A stretch of DNA of 64,000 bases from Cystobacter ferrugineus (GCF_001887355.1 NZ_MPIN01000009.1:62001-126000), one strand, 5' to 3'. Shown: positions 9,306 through 20,618, numbered from the stretch's first letter. A program made the numbers and translations. The notes: generated from the letters alone by a model not told the origin.

Positions 9306-10691
9306 TCAGAAGAGGTAGGCCACGCTGGCGAGGGCCGTCCAATGCCCCTGGCTCCAGAAGTCCCGCGTCCACAGATGGGGCTTGAGTCCATCCCCGCCGC
9401 CCTTCTCCCACCAGACGCTCGTCTTGAGGACGTAGGGGGGCAGGGGCCGGAAGTTGAGGCCCAGCGTCAGCCGCGCCGAGTCTCCCACCGTGATGAACTC
9501 CGTGTCCGTGTCCTTCTCCTCGTAGCGCAGCGAGGCGGTGAAGTGGCCGTCATGCCACTCGTCCGGCAGCAGCCGGAAGAAGGGCTCGATGCGGAAGCGG
9601 TAGTTGGCCTGGGCGTAGAAGCCAAACATGCCCGTGGGGACGCGATCACGCGTGTTGCCCGTGGAGCCGTCGGGGAAGCCCTGCACGAAGCCGGGGTCGA
9701 TGAAGGCGCGCACCACCTCGCCCGTGAGATCCCACGCGCCTATGCGCCAGAAGACATCCGCGTTGAGCATGTTCACCCGGCGGCCCTCGAGATCGTACGC
9801 CCCCGTGTAGCCGGACACGGCGCCTTCCAGGCCCAGGAAGGGAGACAGGGCCACGCGCGCGGTGAGCGCCTTGTCGTGGTTGTTGTCCTCCAGGTGGCTG
9901 CCCCGCGCCGCCCGGAAGCCCTGGTCATCGAGGATCCTCGCGTCCAGGCCGTTGATGGCATACGCCTCGTAGGACAGCCGCCAGTCCCGCCCCAGCTCGA
10001 AGCCTCCCAGGAAGCCCGCTCCGGACTCGAACCAGGTGGTGGGCACCACCGTGGTGTACGCGATGGGCCGCTCGGGCAGCTCCTGCGCCGGCGCGTCGTG
10101 CCGCAGGTTGTACGCCCCCACCGGCACGAGGATCACGCCCGCCCGGAAGGTCATCCAGTCCGTCAGCTTCAGGTCCACCACGGAGAACTCGAGCAACACC
10201 TCGCCCGTGGTCAGCACGCCGTCGCGCTTGAGCGGACTGCCCGCGAACTCGAACTCGATCTCCGTCGCCGTGGAGATGCGCTCGGAGATGTGGCTGTAGA
10301 CGAAGAGCACGTAGCGGTGGTTGCGGAACGTGCTCCTCCCCTGCCCCGGCACGATGAAGTCGTGCTCCGCGTAGCCGCCCAGCGTCGTCCGATCGAGGAT
10401 GGCCGCCGCGCGCTGCGACAGCGTGCTCGTGGGCTGGAGGCGCTGGCGGAAGGTGTCCTGCTCGTTCGTCTCGGACGTCGCCTCCGCGGGAAGCACGCTG
10501 CCCGAGGGATTCGCGGGATCCTCCAGCCCCTCCAGTTCCAGACGCGGGCCCTCCGGGGGCGCGGGCGGCTGGAGCTCGGGCACGCGCGGCGTGTCCTGGG
10601 CGGGCGGAGGCGGCGCCTCGTCCTGGGCCCGAGCGGCGAGGGGCACGAGCAACAGCGACAGCACGAGGAGCAGCGGTCGGCGCGGCGTCAT
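9306..10691 (-). CDS. Porin-like outer-membrane beta-barrel protein
   Basis: 461 aa from the ATG at 10691, which gives a strong signal peptide 'PLLLVLSLLLVPLAARAQD'; an ATG at 10730 overlapping the upstream stop is possible. After a Pro-rich linker, residues about 90-461 are alternating amphipathic strands with many aromatic residues, and the chain ends in 'SVAYLF' (terminal Phe), the signature of a Bam-assembled barrel. It resembles OprO/P-type or carbohydrate-type porins; the substrate is unknown. Within this operon a role in metal or substrate entry, or as an outer-membrane scaffold for electron transfer, is inference. Confidence 0.78.
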   Translation of the reverse strand: MTPRRPLLLVLSLLLVPLAARAQDEAPPPPAQDTPRVPELQPPAPPEGPRLELEGLEDPANPSGSVLPAEATSETNEQDTFRQRLQPTSTLSQRAAAILDRTTLGGYAEHDFIVPGQGRSTFRNHRYVLFVYSHISERISTATEIEFEFAGSPLKRDGVLTTGEVLLEFSVVDLKLTDWMTFRAGVILVPVGAYNLRHDAPAQELPERPIAYTTVVPTTWFESGAGFLGGFELGRDWRLSYEAYAINGLDARILDDQGFRAARGSHLEDNNHDKALTARVALSPFLGLEGAVSGYTGAYDLEGRRVNMLNADVFWRIGAWDLTGEVVRAFIDPGFVQGFPDGSTGNTRDRVPTGMFGFYAQANYRFRIEPFFRLLPDEWHDGHFTASLRYEEKDTDTEFITVGDSARLTLGLNFRPLPPYVLKTSVWWEKGGGDGLKPHLWTRDFWSQGHWTALASVAYLF

Positions 10692-10726
10692 GGAAGGGCT
10701 CGGAGACGGGCTCGGAAGAGAGGGGC

Positions 10727-11446
10727 TCATTCGCCGGTGTCCTTGTCCACGCAGCGGCCACGCAGACACGTCTTGTCCAGCGAGCAGTGGAGATCGGTCT
10801 CGCAGCACACGCCCGGGCACGTGCAGCACACGGTGCCCTCGGGCGCGAGGCCCGCGAGACAATCGGCGGACGCGACACACGCGGGAGGATCCACGCACAC
10901 CACCGCCCGGGGGGCATTGGACTCGCCCACGTAGGTGACCGTGCCGTAGTACGAGTCCACCACCTGCCGGCCCGGCGTGCCCATGTTGGTGTCGAAGTAC
11001 TCGTAGGCCCCGGGCAGCGGGAAGGCGTAGCGCCAGAAGGAGAACGTCTCCTTGCCCTCGGTGCGGGTGTTGTAGGGCCGCACCAGGTTGGGGCTGAAGA
11101 GCGGCGCGGGCGCCGACAGCGAGGTGACGTTGGTGGGGATGTCGGACTGGTAGTTGCGGAACTCGACGACCTGCCCGGGCTTCATCGCGAGGCCCCCTTC
11201 CAAAGGAAGAGGCTCACCCGGGGGAATGGGCGTGCCCCCATCCGCATTGGACGAGCGCAAGACGTAGCGCTGGCCGATGCACGTGGGCGCGACGGCGCGG
11301 TAGCGGCCCGAGGTGATGCGATTGAAGGACACCGAGACGCGGGCCGCGCCCTCGGCCGAGTCCTGCACGGGCCGGAACCCGGCGGGGAGTGTCTCCTCGC
11401 AGGCGGCGAGACCGAGCGCGAGGCACAGGAGGACACGCAGGCGCAT
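10727..11446 (-). CDS. Lipoprotein with cupredoxin-like domain lacking copper ligands
   Basis: 239 aa. Lipobox 'GLAAC'. Residues about 85-180 follow the cupredoxin plan: 'MKPGQVVEFRNYQ', 'NVTSLSAP', 'FSFWRYAFPLPGAYEYFDTN', and 'YYGTVTYVG'. In true type-1 copper proteins a His precedes 'NVTS' and a Cys follows 'YEYF'; here they are Thr and Asp, so copper binding as in plastocyanin is unlikely. The C-terminal 60 residues are Cys-rich ('GTVCCTCPGVCC'), probably disulfide-bonded. Starts one base into the stop of the GT39-like gene, so co-transcribed. Confidence 0.75.
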   Translation of the reverse strand: MRLRVLLCLALGLAACEETLPAGFRPVQDSAEGAARVSVSFNRITSGRYRAVAPTCIGQRYVLRSSNADGGTPIPPGEPLPLEGGLAMKPGQVVEFRNYQSDIPTNVTSLSAPAPLFSPNLVRPYNTRTEGKETFSFWRYAFPLPGAYEYFDTNMGTPGRQVVDSYYGTVTYVGESNAPRAVVCVDPPACVASADCLAGLAPEGTVCCTCPGVCCETDLHCSLDKTCLRGRCVDKDTGE

Positions 11447-12960
11447 CAGAGGACCTCGTGCGGAGCGGCCAGGGCCGCGAGCCGGTAGTGGAAGAGGACG
11501 ATGTCGTGGGCGTGTGAGCGCACACGCGGATCACAGGAGAAGCGCGCCACGGGCTCCAGGTGCGGCGCGAGCGCCTCGACGCCGGGAGCGGTGGAGGTGA
11601 CGTAGACGTCGGCGCCCGCGGCGGCCACGCGCGTCACCTCGCGGCGCAGCTGCTCACCCGTGGCCGGACGGCCCGCGCGGTAGTGGGGCACGTAGTGCTC
11701 GAAGAGCCGCGCCTCCTCGCCGGTGAAGAGCAGCGTGCCCGAGGGCGGCAGCGTGGAGGCCACGTGCGCCACCAGCCGCGCCGCCGGAGAGGGCTCGCGT
11801 CCCTGCGCGAGCGCCACGGGCAGCATGACGGCCGTGCACGTCACGGCCAGCGCGCCAGCGAGCGGCCCCGACCCGGACGGCCAGCGGCGGGCGAGCACCG
11901 CCACCCCCACCGCCACCAGCACCGCCCCCGCGAAGACGAGCGGAAGGGCATGCCGAGCCTTGAGCAGGTTCTGGCCGAGGAACATCCACGCCCCGTAGGG
12001 CAGGCCCATCGCGAGGGCGAGCCGGAGGATCCGCCCCTCGGGAGCGGACAGGGAGGAGCGCACCCCGGCGAGCACGAGCGCCCCCAGTGCCCCGGCGAGG
12101 CCCAAGGCCAGGAGCAGGCGCGCGGCGAGCAGGAGTGCCGGGTCCGCGGGGCCGCCGGGCCAGGGCAGCCCGAAGCCCGCGGCCACGAGATCGAATCCGA
12201 AGCGCTCCATCCGCCAGCCGAGGTCCGGACGCACCGCCACGGTGCCACCCCACTCGCCCGCGTGGCCGAGCAGGAAGCCCGAGCCGATGCGCACGAGCCG
12301 CTCCGGGCCGGTGAAGAGGCCCATCGGCACGAGCCACGCGCCCACCCCGAGCACCAGGCCGCCCACCGCCGCCAGCGCGTGTCGCCGGGGCATCAGGAAC
12401 GCAAGGCCCAGCAGTGCCGGGAGGAACGAGGGCCGGGCGCCGAGGGCCAGTCCCACCACCACGCCCGCGAGCACCGCGTGGCGGCGGGAGCGCTCCGCGC
12501 CCAGGACGGCACAGGCCGCGAGCACCAGGAGGGCGAGCCCCGTGCCGTCCGATCCGGGGGTGGCACCAAAGAGGACGGGAAGCGGCAGCAGGGCCAGGAG
12601 GGCCGTTGCCGTCAGGGCCCCGGCCGCTCCGAGGAACGGCCGCGCCACGAGCCCCAGCACCCCCAGGCCGAGAGCGCCGAGCACGATGCCGGGTACGACG
12701 AGGGCACCCACCTCGGAGGCTCCGGAGGCCGAGGCCAGGCGGGCCAGGGCGACATACACGGGGTAGCCCGGGAAGTGAGGCGCCTGAGTGGCCAGATCGA
12801 AGCCCCGGAGGGAACGGGCGAAGTTCACCGCGTCCAGGTCCGGCAACAACCGGGGCAACGCGAGCAATCGAGCCCCCACCCCTGCTCCCACCAGCCCCAG
12901 CAACAACACGAGGAAGGAGCGCGGCGGCATCGCCCCCCGCGCCACGTCAGGTGCCTCCAT
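11446..12960 (-). CDS. GT39/PMT-like polytopic membrane glycosyltransferase
   Basis: 504 aa with about 10-12 membrane helices. The first periplasmic loop has 'LLPDLDAVNFARSLRGFDLA' and 'PHFPGYPVYVAL', the Asp-containing loop typical of protein mannosyltransferase/ArnT-like GT-C enzymes that use prenyl-phosphate sugars. The last ~100 residues are soluble. Start at 12960 preferred over 12987, because 12987 falls inside a Fur-like palindrome. First gene of the minus-strand run; the GT2 at 6874 may supply its lipid-linked donor. Confidence 0.72.
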   Translation of the reverse strand: MEAPDVARGAMPPRSFLVLLLGLVGAGVGARLLALPRLLPDLDAVNFARSLRGFDLATQAPHFPGYPVYVALARLASASGASEVGALVVPGIVLGALGLGVLGLVARPFLGAAGALTATALLALLPLPVLFGATPGSDGTGLALLVLAACAVLGAERSRRHAVLAGVVVGLALGARPSFLPALLGLAFLMPRRHALAAVGGLVLGVGAWLVPMGLFTGPERLVRIGSGFLLGHAGEWGGTVAVRPDLGWRMERFGFDLVAAGFGLPWPGGPADPALLLAARLLLALGLAGALGALVLAGVRSSLSAPEGRILRLALAMGLPYGAWMFLGQNLLKARHALPLVFAGAVLVAVGVAVLARRWPSGSGPLAGALAVTCTAVMLPVALAQGREPSPAARLVAHVASTLPPSGTLLFTGEEARLFEHYVPHYRAGRPATGEQLRREVTRVAAAGADVYVTSTAPGVEALAPHLEPVARFSCDPRVRSHAHDIVLFHYRLAALAAPHEVL

Positions 12961-12975
12961 GGGGGAGGGGGTGAT

Positions 12976-12994
12976 GTTGAAACTCATTCTCAAC
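12976..12994. promoter_or_regulatory. Fur-box-like palindrome in the divergent promoter region
   Basis: The 19-bp sequence GTTGAAACTCATTCTCAAC has 5-bp perfect arms (GTTGA/TCAAC). Its 15-bp core, read on the minus strand, is TGAGAATGAGTTTCA, matching the Fur 7-1-7 consensus TGATAATnATTATCA at 11 of 14 defined positions. It sits between the ApbE gene (start 13087) and the GT39-like gene (start 12960), where it could control both transcripts. Confidence 0.55.
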
Positions 12995-13086
12995 AAAAGG
13001 CTCAGGGGCGTACTACGCACCCACACAAACGGTCAAGCCAACGAGGGGGCTGGTACGAGGAGGACACGCGTGGGACAGAACAGGGC

Positions 13087-14109
13087 ATGGTGCTCCCTGT
13101 CCTGCTGGTGATGTTGGCCGCCACGCCCGAGCCGCGCGTGCGCACCGAGACGCGTCCGATGATGGGAACGCACGTGACGGTGACGCTGGTGGGGGGCACG
13201 TCCCGGAAGGCGAAGGAGGGCTTCGACGAAGCCTTCGCGATCTTCACGCGAGTCAACGAAGTGATGAACGAGTGGCGGCCGGACAGCGCGCTCTCGGAGG
13301 TGAACCGGCGGGCGGGAGACGGCAGCTTCGTGCCGGTGCCCGAGGACCTGTGCGCGGCGCTGCGGCGCGCGGTGCGAGGGGCGGAGCAAACGGGCGGGCT
13401 GTTCGATCCGACGTGGGCGGCACTGCGGGGGCTGTGGCGCTTCGGCACGGAGCTGACACCCGCCCTGCCCGACCCCACCGAGCTGAAGAACCGCTGCGCG
13501 CTCATCTCCTACCGGGGCCTGGAGTTCGCTCCGGAGGCGGACGGAGGTGGCGCGGGGTGTGGGGTGCGGCTCGCGCGCGCGGGGATGCAGCTCGGGCTCG
13601 GGGGACTGGCGAAGGGCTGGGGAGTGGACCGGGCGGTGGAGAAGCTCCGGGCGCTGGGCTTCCGGGACTTCTTCGTGCAGGCGGGCGGGGACTTCTACGC
13701 GGCGGGGAAGAAGGCGGGCCGGCCATGGAAGGTGGGCATCCGCGAGCCCCGGGGCGAGCCGGGCAGCGTCTTCGCGGTGCTGGAGGTCTCCGACGCGGCG
13801 TTCTCGACGAGCGGGGACTACGAGAACTTCTTCCTCCTGGACGGCAAGCGCTACCACCACATCATCGATCCCCGGACGTGCTACCCGGCCATGGCCTCGC
13901 GCTCGGCGACGATCCTCGCGCCGAGCGCGGTGGACGCGGAGGTGCTGACCAAGTCCGTCTTCATCCTCGGGGGCGAGGCGGGACTGGCGCTGGCGGAGAA
14001 GCACGGCGCCTCCGCCGTGGTGGTGACCGCGGAGGGCCAGGTGCTCACCTCGCCCGGGCTGCGCGGGAAGCTGCGGCTGACGCGGGACCCGGACGGGCCA
14101 CCGCGCTAA
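13087..14109 (+). CDS. apbE: ApbE-type FAD:protein FMN transferase
   Basis: 340 aa. Signal-like N-terminus 'MVLPVLLVMLAATPEP', then ApbE blocks: 'RPMMGTHVTVTL', 'NEWRPDSALSEVNR', 'GLFDPTW', 'LGLGGLAKGWGVDRAVEKL', 'VQAGGDFYA', and 'YHHIIDPRTCYPA', the Mg/flavin site with His and Asp. The enzyme moves FMN from FAD onto the Thr of Dxx(S/T)GAT motifs in exported proteins; the FMN-binding protein at 8179 has one. Divergent from that operon across the Fur-like box. The ribosome site is weak. Its last four bases overlap the end of imuB on the other strand. Confidence 0.9.
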   Translation: MVLPVLLVMLAATPEPRVRTETRPMMGTHVTVTLVGGTSRKAKEGFDEAFAIFTRVNEVMNEWRPDSALSEVNRRAGDGSFVPVPEDLCAALRRAVRGAEQTGGLFDPTWAALRGLWRFGTELTPALPDPTELKNRCALISYRGLEFAPEADGGGAGCGVRLARAGMQLGLGGLAKGWGVDRAVEKLRALGFRDFFVQAGGDFYAAGKKAGRPWKVGIREPRGEPGSVFAVLEVSDAAFSTSGDYENFFLLDGKRYHHIIDPRTCYPAMASRSATILAPSAVDAEVLTKSVFILGGEAGLALAEKHGASAVVVTAEGQVLTSPGLRGKLRLTRDPDGPPR

Positions 14110-15617
14110 TCGAACAGGCCCTGGAGATAGAAGCGGCTGTCGCGCGCATCGCGGAACACCCACGCCTGACCCAGCCCCTCGAAGTGCACCCGGTAGTAGT
14201 CGCGGCTGTACGGGCGCTCATCCCACCAGTCTCCGCTCAGCCGCTCCGGGCCCATCAGCGCCACTACCCGGCGCCTCTTCCCGCCCACCCGCGCCGCCAG
14301 CAACTCCCCCTCGGGCGACATCTCCACGTCGATGGGCGTCGGGCTGCTGAGCATCCGCGAGGGCCGCTCGCGCAACACCTCCGGCACGGCCTCCGGAGCC
14401 TCCACCGCCTGGAGCAGCTCCCCCTCCAGGCCCCGGCTCACCGTGGGCGGCCGGAAGGCGCGCGGCGAGTACCCCGCCTCGGGACGGTGCGAGTCCTCCA
14501 GGGCCGCCATGAAGAGCGACTCCTCGCCCAGGGCCGTCGCCAGCCGGGAGAGCACCACCTCCAGCGCCGCGTCTCCCTCCGGCGCGTCCCCGAGCGACAA
14601 CTGCTGGCCCCGATCCTCGCAGTCCTCCTCCACCCGCAGAATCAGCCCCGCCACGGGCCCTTCCAGCCGCACGTCACCCAGGCGGTGCCGCGTCAGATCC
14701 AACAGCATCTTCGACTGCGCCGTGGGCCGCGCCAGGGTGAGTGGCACCACCGCCTGCCCGGAGGGATCCAGCTTCAACGTGAGGCTCAACCGCACCGCCG
14801 CGCGGCGCCGGCCTCCCAGCCGCCCGCACAGACGATCCAACACCGTCTTGAGGGCGAACTGCAGGGGCTCCAGGGACTCGGCGGGCCACTCCAGCGTCAG
14901 CCGCTCCTCCAACACCTCCTCCAGCACCTCCGGGACGAACGGCGTCTCATCCCCGCCCCGGCAGCGCGCATGCGCCCGCATCCCGGCCGCCCCCCCTCGC
15001 GCCGTCACCGCGCCCACGGGCAGCGCGCCCACCTCCCCGAGCGTGCTCAACCCGAGCGCCGCGAACGCCGTCTGCTCCGGGCCCTCCAGGGCACTCAAGG
15101 GCAGCGGCGCCAGCGCCCGGGCCTCCTCTCCGTCTGGCACCACGGCGAAGCGCTTCTCCCCATGCCGGGCGAGGGCCCGCGCGGTGAACTTCTCCGAGGC
15201 CACCACCACCCGCCCCCGCCAGCCCAGCTCCGCGCATTGGGCCAGCACCTTCGCGCACAGCCCCTCCTCCCCCTTCACCAGGTTCGCCGCCCCCGCATCG
15301 AGCCACATCCCGTCCGGCGCCGAGAGTTGGAAGCCCGGGGCCAGCCCCATCAGCATCTCGCCCAATGCCACCAGCGCCCGCCGCTCCTCCTCGGGCCGCC
15401 AGGCGAAGTGGCGCAGCGAGGGCTCCAGCGCCGTCGCCGCCGTGAGCGTCGTGCCCGGACGCACGCCCGCCTTCAACGCGCTCGTGGACGCGCACACCAC
15501 CCGCTGCTGGCCCCGGACCTCCTCCACCAACACGAAGGGCTTGCCCGTGAGCTCCGGCAGCTCGATCACCTTGCGCTGCACCGCGAAGCGCGGAAAGTGC
15601 AGATATGCGAGGCGCAT
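14106..15617 (-). CDS. imuB: ImuB, inactive Y-family polymerase-like mutagenesis protein
   Basis: 503 aa. N-terminal 'RLAYLHFPRFAVQRKVIELP' and 'KPFVLVEEVRGQQRVVCAST' match the ImuB/DinP-like fold, yet the Asp of active Y-family polymerases at the start of the palm ('DxDxFF') is absent, as in all ImuB. The C-terminal third has a beta-clamp-proximal Gln-Leu motif 'QQLSLG', and ends 'YLQGLFD' typical of ImuB. ImuB bridges ImuA, the beta clamp and the DnaE2 polymerase in damage-induced mutagenesis. Follows imuA by 21 bases. No dnaE2 in this window. Confidence 0.9.
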   Translation of the reverse strand: MRLAYLHFPRFAVQRKVIELPELTGKPFVLVEEVRGQQRVVCASTSALKAGVRPGTTLTAATALEPSLRHFAWRPEEERRALVALGEMLMGLAPGFQLSAPDGMWLDAGAANLVKGEEGLCAKVLAQCAELGWRGRVVVASEKFTARALARHGEKRFAVVPDGEEARALAPLPLSALEGPEQTAFAALGLSTLGEVGALPVGAVTARGGAAGMRAHARCRGGDETPFVPEVLEEVLEERLTLEWPAESLEPLQFALKTVLDRLCGRLGGRRRAAVRLSLTLKLDPSGQAVVPLTLARPTAQSKMLLDLTRHRLGDVRLEGPVAGLILRVEEDCEDRGQQLSLGDAPEGDAALEVVLSRLATALGEESLFMAALEDSHRPEAGYSPRAFRPPTVSRGLEGELLQAVEAPEAVPEVLRERPSRMLSSPTPIDVEMSPEGELLAARVGGKRRRVVALMGPERLSGDWWDERPYSRDYYRVHFEGLGQAWVFRDARDSRFYLQGLFD

Positions 15618-15638
15618 GACCGTTTCCCTCCCCTCGAC

Positions 15639-16502
15639 TCAGTGCAGCCCCGGCTCCGAGGCCAGCATGGGCCTCAGCGACGGCATGGGCGCGTCCCGGC
15701 CCGGGCGTTGCCCCAGGATGCCCCGGTGTCCCTCGCGCTCGGGGCTCGGCTCGCGCACGAGCTCCGGCACCGTCACCGCCTCGGCCGGCGGCAGTTGGGC
15801 GCCCCAGGGACCCTCCCCCTCGGTCAGCTCCGGGTAGAGCGCCCGCCAGGGCAGAAGGGTCCTCGTGCCCAGCCCTCCCTGCCGGCTGCGCACCACCTCC
15901 ACGGACAGGCCCCGGTCACCACGAGACTCGGTGCGCAGCCGCAACATCCCGTCCGCGGGAGCCTCCGACGCCGTCAGCAACAACAGGAGGCTTCCGCCCC
16001 GTCCCGCCGCGTCCATCAACCGCTTGCCCTCCGCCGGGGACAGCCGCACCCCGTCCTCGCCCCGCGCCGTGCCCGGAGGTGCCCGCGTCAAATCCAGCAC
16101 CACGCACGCGAACGCGCCGCTGCGCACCAGCTGCACCGCCGACCACGCCAGGTGCTCCACCGTCCGGGGCCGCACGATGAGCAGCCGGGACGGATCCACC
16201 CCCGCCGCCACCGCCGCGGGCGGGTAGAGCTCTCCCGGCCCATCCACGTACGCGCACAGCCGGCCTTCCCGGTGCGCCGCGGCCACCGCCCGCAGCGCCA
16301 GGCTCGTGCGCCCCGAGGCCCGCTCGCCCCACAGCTCCACCACCTGCCCCAGCGGCAGCCCGCCACCGGGCAACAGCGCGTCGAAGGGCTCCACCCCCGT
16401 GCGCAGCGCCGCGAGGTACTTCCTCGGCGCCGCCTGCAACCGGCGGATCTGCTCCCTCAACGCCTCCACCGTCACCGCCAGATTCCCGGCCGTCGCACTC
16501 AT
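15639..16502 (-). CDS. imuA: ImuA, RecA-like mutagenesis protein
   Basis: 287 aa from the ATG at 16502. The RecA/SulA-like core is 'GVEPFDALLPGGGLPLGQVV' followed by a degenerate P-loop 'GERASGRTSLALR', 'CAYVDGPGELYPPA', and 'GAFACVVLDL'. ImuA and ImuB form the translesion-synthesis cassette with DnaE2. A LexA-type operator lies 25 bases upstream, fitting SOS control. Confidence 0.88.
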   Translation of the reverse strand: MSATAGNLAVTVEALREQIRRLQAAPRKYLAALRTGVEPFDALLPGGGLPLGQVVELWGERASGRTSLALRAVAAAHREGRLCAYVDGPGELYPPAAVAAGVDPSRLLIVRPRTVEHLAWSAVQLVRSGAFACVVLDLTRAPPGTARGEDGVRLSPAEGKRLMDAAGRGGSLLLLLTASEAPADGMLRLRTESRGDRGLSVEVVRSRQGGLGTRTLLPWRALYPELTEGEGPWGAQLPPAEAVTVPELVREPSPEREGHRGILGQRPGRDAPMPSLRPMLASEPGLH

Positions 16503-16526
16503 CACGTCACCTGCCCCGCACTGGAC

Positions 16527-16543
16527 CTGAAACGAGGTTCAGT
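16527..16543. promoter_or_regulatory. LexA-like operator before imuA-imuB
   Basis: CTGAAACGAGGTTCAGT: a 16-bp inverted repeat (CTGAA, 6-bp spacer, TTCAG), starting 25 bases before the imuA ATG. Both ends match the Myxococcus xanthus LexA motif as I recall it (CTRHA ... GTTCAG); the central bases differ. The position suits SOS repression of imuAB. Confidence 0.65.
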
Positions 16544-16695
16544 ATGCCGGGCGTTCTGACATGCGCCAGCAAATGTCGCTGGGGGGCGGATGATCGAGTG
16601 GTTGCGCGGGGGGAACGACCCACCCCCACGCACGGATCCTCTTCGCGGGAGGCGCTCAGGGGACTCCCTTCAGGGGCCCCCTTGGGGAGCGCGCC

Positions 16696-17910
16696 TCAGT
16701 TGGCGCACAACAGCTTGACCTCGATCTTCTGATCCGCCCGCTGGCGCGCGCACGAGGACTGGAAGTACAGGCGCGCGGCGCGGCCTTCCGCGGACGGCAC
16801 ATACGAGATGTCCCCCCCGGCCACACTGCAAGTCTGGGTCGAGCCGTCCTCACGCGTCACGCGCACCTGGACGAGCCGGGGATCGGGCAGGTTCATCACC
16901 TCGATGCTCTGGGACGTGCGGGCCACGGAGGCAATGGACACCAACGTGTCACGGAAGCTCGCCCGGCAGACGGAGTCCAGGTTGCGCAATCCCGAATCGA
17001 ACAGGGACGCCATCTCCCGCTGCCGGTAGCCGGGCCCGTAGGAGGTCGGGCAGTCGGCGTTGCGCACGAACGTGCCCTGGGAGGTCGTGTCCGTCACCAG
17101 CTCGGCCCGCTTGTCCGTCAATCCCACGGGGCCGATCGTCGCCCAGAGGACCTCGCGCGTCGCCCCGGTGCCATCCACCAGCCCCCGGAAGAGTTGGTAG
17201 TACTCGCGGACGGACGTGAGCTGGTCGGCCTGCTCGCTGCACAAGTCCCGCGAGGTGTCCGTCGTCAGGGTCACCGGAGCGGGCCGCTGCGTGGAGCTGC
17301 AATCTTCCTCGTCCGAGACCACCACCACGAGCAGCCGGGCGCCATCGCGCAGGAAGCCCCCGTTGCCGCCCGCTCCCACGACCGTCGTGGACAGCGGAGG
17401 AGTCACCGCCAGCCGGACGGCCTCGAAAGGCGTCTCCTGGCCGCTGCCCTGGGTGCCCTGCTTGACCAGGCGGCGGAACTTCTCGAGCAGCTCCGGATCC
17501 GTCCCCTCGATGTAGCGCTCGGAGGTGGGCCGGCCCTGGGCATCCGGCACCGGCTGCAGCCGACCGGCCTGATCGTTATAGAGGGAAAACTGGGCGTGGC
17601 CAGCGATGACCGCGTTCAGGTAGACCGACGTGGTGATGACCCCCACGCGGAAGTCCTGTTCCACCCCGTTGTCCCGCCGAAGCTCTTCCAGGAAGGCGGG
17701 CAGCTCGGTGGCGATCGCCGCCTGCTCCTCAGCCATCGAGGCGGAATTGTCGATGACGAAGAGCAGATCCGTCTTCTGCGCCGACAGGAGCGGGGCATCG
17801 GCCTGGCAGGTGCCAGGCAGGGTGGAGCCGGGTTCGTCCACCGGAGTGGAGCAGCCCCCGCTCCACAGGGTGAGGGCCAGCAGTGCGCTCAGGGGGATGG
17901 AATGACGCAT
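16696..17910 (-). CDS. VWA-domain lipoprotein
   Basis: 404 aa from the ATG at 17910. Signal peptide with lipobox 'SGGC'. A von Willebrand A domain follows: MIDAS 'VIDNSASMAEEQ' (DxSxS), and 'RLLVVVVSDEEDCSS' supplies the later Asp. Cys residues in the domain suggest disulfides. The C-terminal ~80 residues form a separate beta domain. The pattern (VWA lipoprotein, 'TPFEAVRLAVTPP') is common in myxobacteria; the role is unknown, likely envelope adhesion or ligand binding. Divergent from lon. Confidence 0.78.
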   Translation of the reverse strand: MRHSIPLSALLALTLWSGGCSTPVDEPGSTLPGTCQADAPLLSAQKTDLLFVIDNSASMAEEQAAIATELPAFLEELRRDNGVEQDFRVGVITTSVYLNAVIAGHAQFSLYNDQAGRLQPVPDAQGRPTSERYIEGTDPELLEKFRRLVKQGTQGSGQETPFEAVRLAVTPPLSTTVVGAGGNGGFLRDGARLLVVVVSDEEDCSSTQRPAPVTLTTDTSRDLCSEQADQLTSVREYYQLFRGLVDGTGATREVLWATIGPVGLTDKRAELVTDTTSQGTFVRNADCPTSYGPGYRQREMASLFDSGLRNLDSVCRASFRDTLVSIASVARTSQSIEVMNLPDPRLVQVRVTREDGSTQTCSVAGGDISYVPSAEGRAARLYFQSSCARQRADQKIEVKLLCAN

Positions 17911-17977
17911 GGAGTCTCCAGGGGGAAGGCGGCGCAGCGTAGCGTGTGCCACGCCGTCTCGCCCCTTTCGAATCGAG

Positions 17978-17993
17978 GGACGGATAACCGTCC
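17978..17993. promoter_or_regulatory. Short inverted repeat upstream of lon
   Basis: GGACGG-ATAA-CCGTCC, a perfect 6-bp stem with a 4-base loop, in the 245-bp divergent region between the VWA lipoprotein and lon. It may be an operator or 5'-leader hairpin. No CIRCE or other known heat-shock element is seen. Confidence 0.3.
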
Positions 17994-18155
17994 GGCAGCC
18001 GACGACGAGGGGGAAAAGTACAGGTCGCGTTTGCCATGTCCGTTTTGATTGCTACGTTGGAACAACCCCCGAAGAGAAATTCGCCAACAGAACCACTTGA
18101 CGGGCCCGGGACAGACGACAATCAGGCCGGGCCGCCCATCGAGGCATCGAAGACA

Positions 18156-20618
<2,463 letters not shown>

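Noticed and set aside
13272-16559. 1095-codon plus-strand frame
   Set aside because: Runs antisense through imuB and imuA and out of frame through apbE; Arg/Pro/His-rich without domains.
18027-18055. Promoter TTGCCA...TACGTT before lon
   Set aside because: The -10 is too far from consensus to be called; not a heat-shock sigma-32 pattern either.
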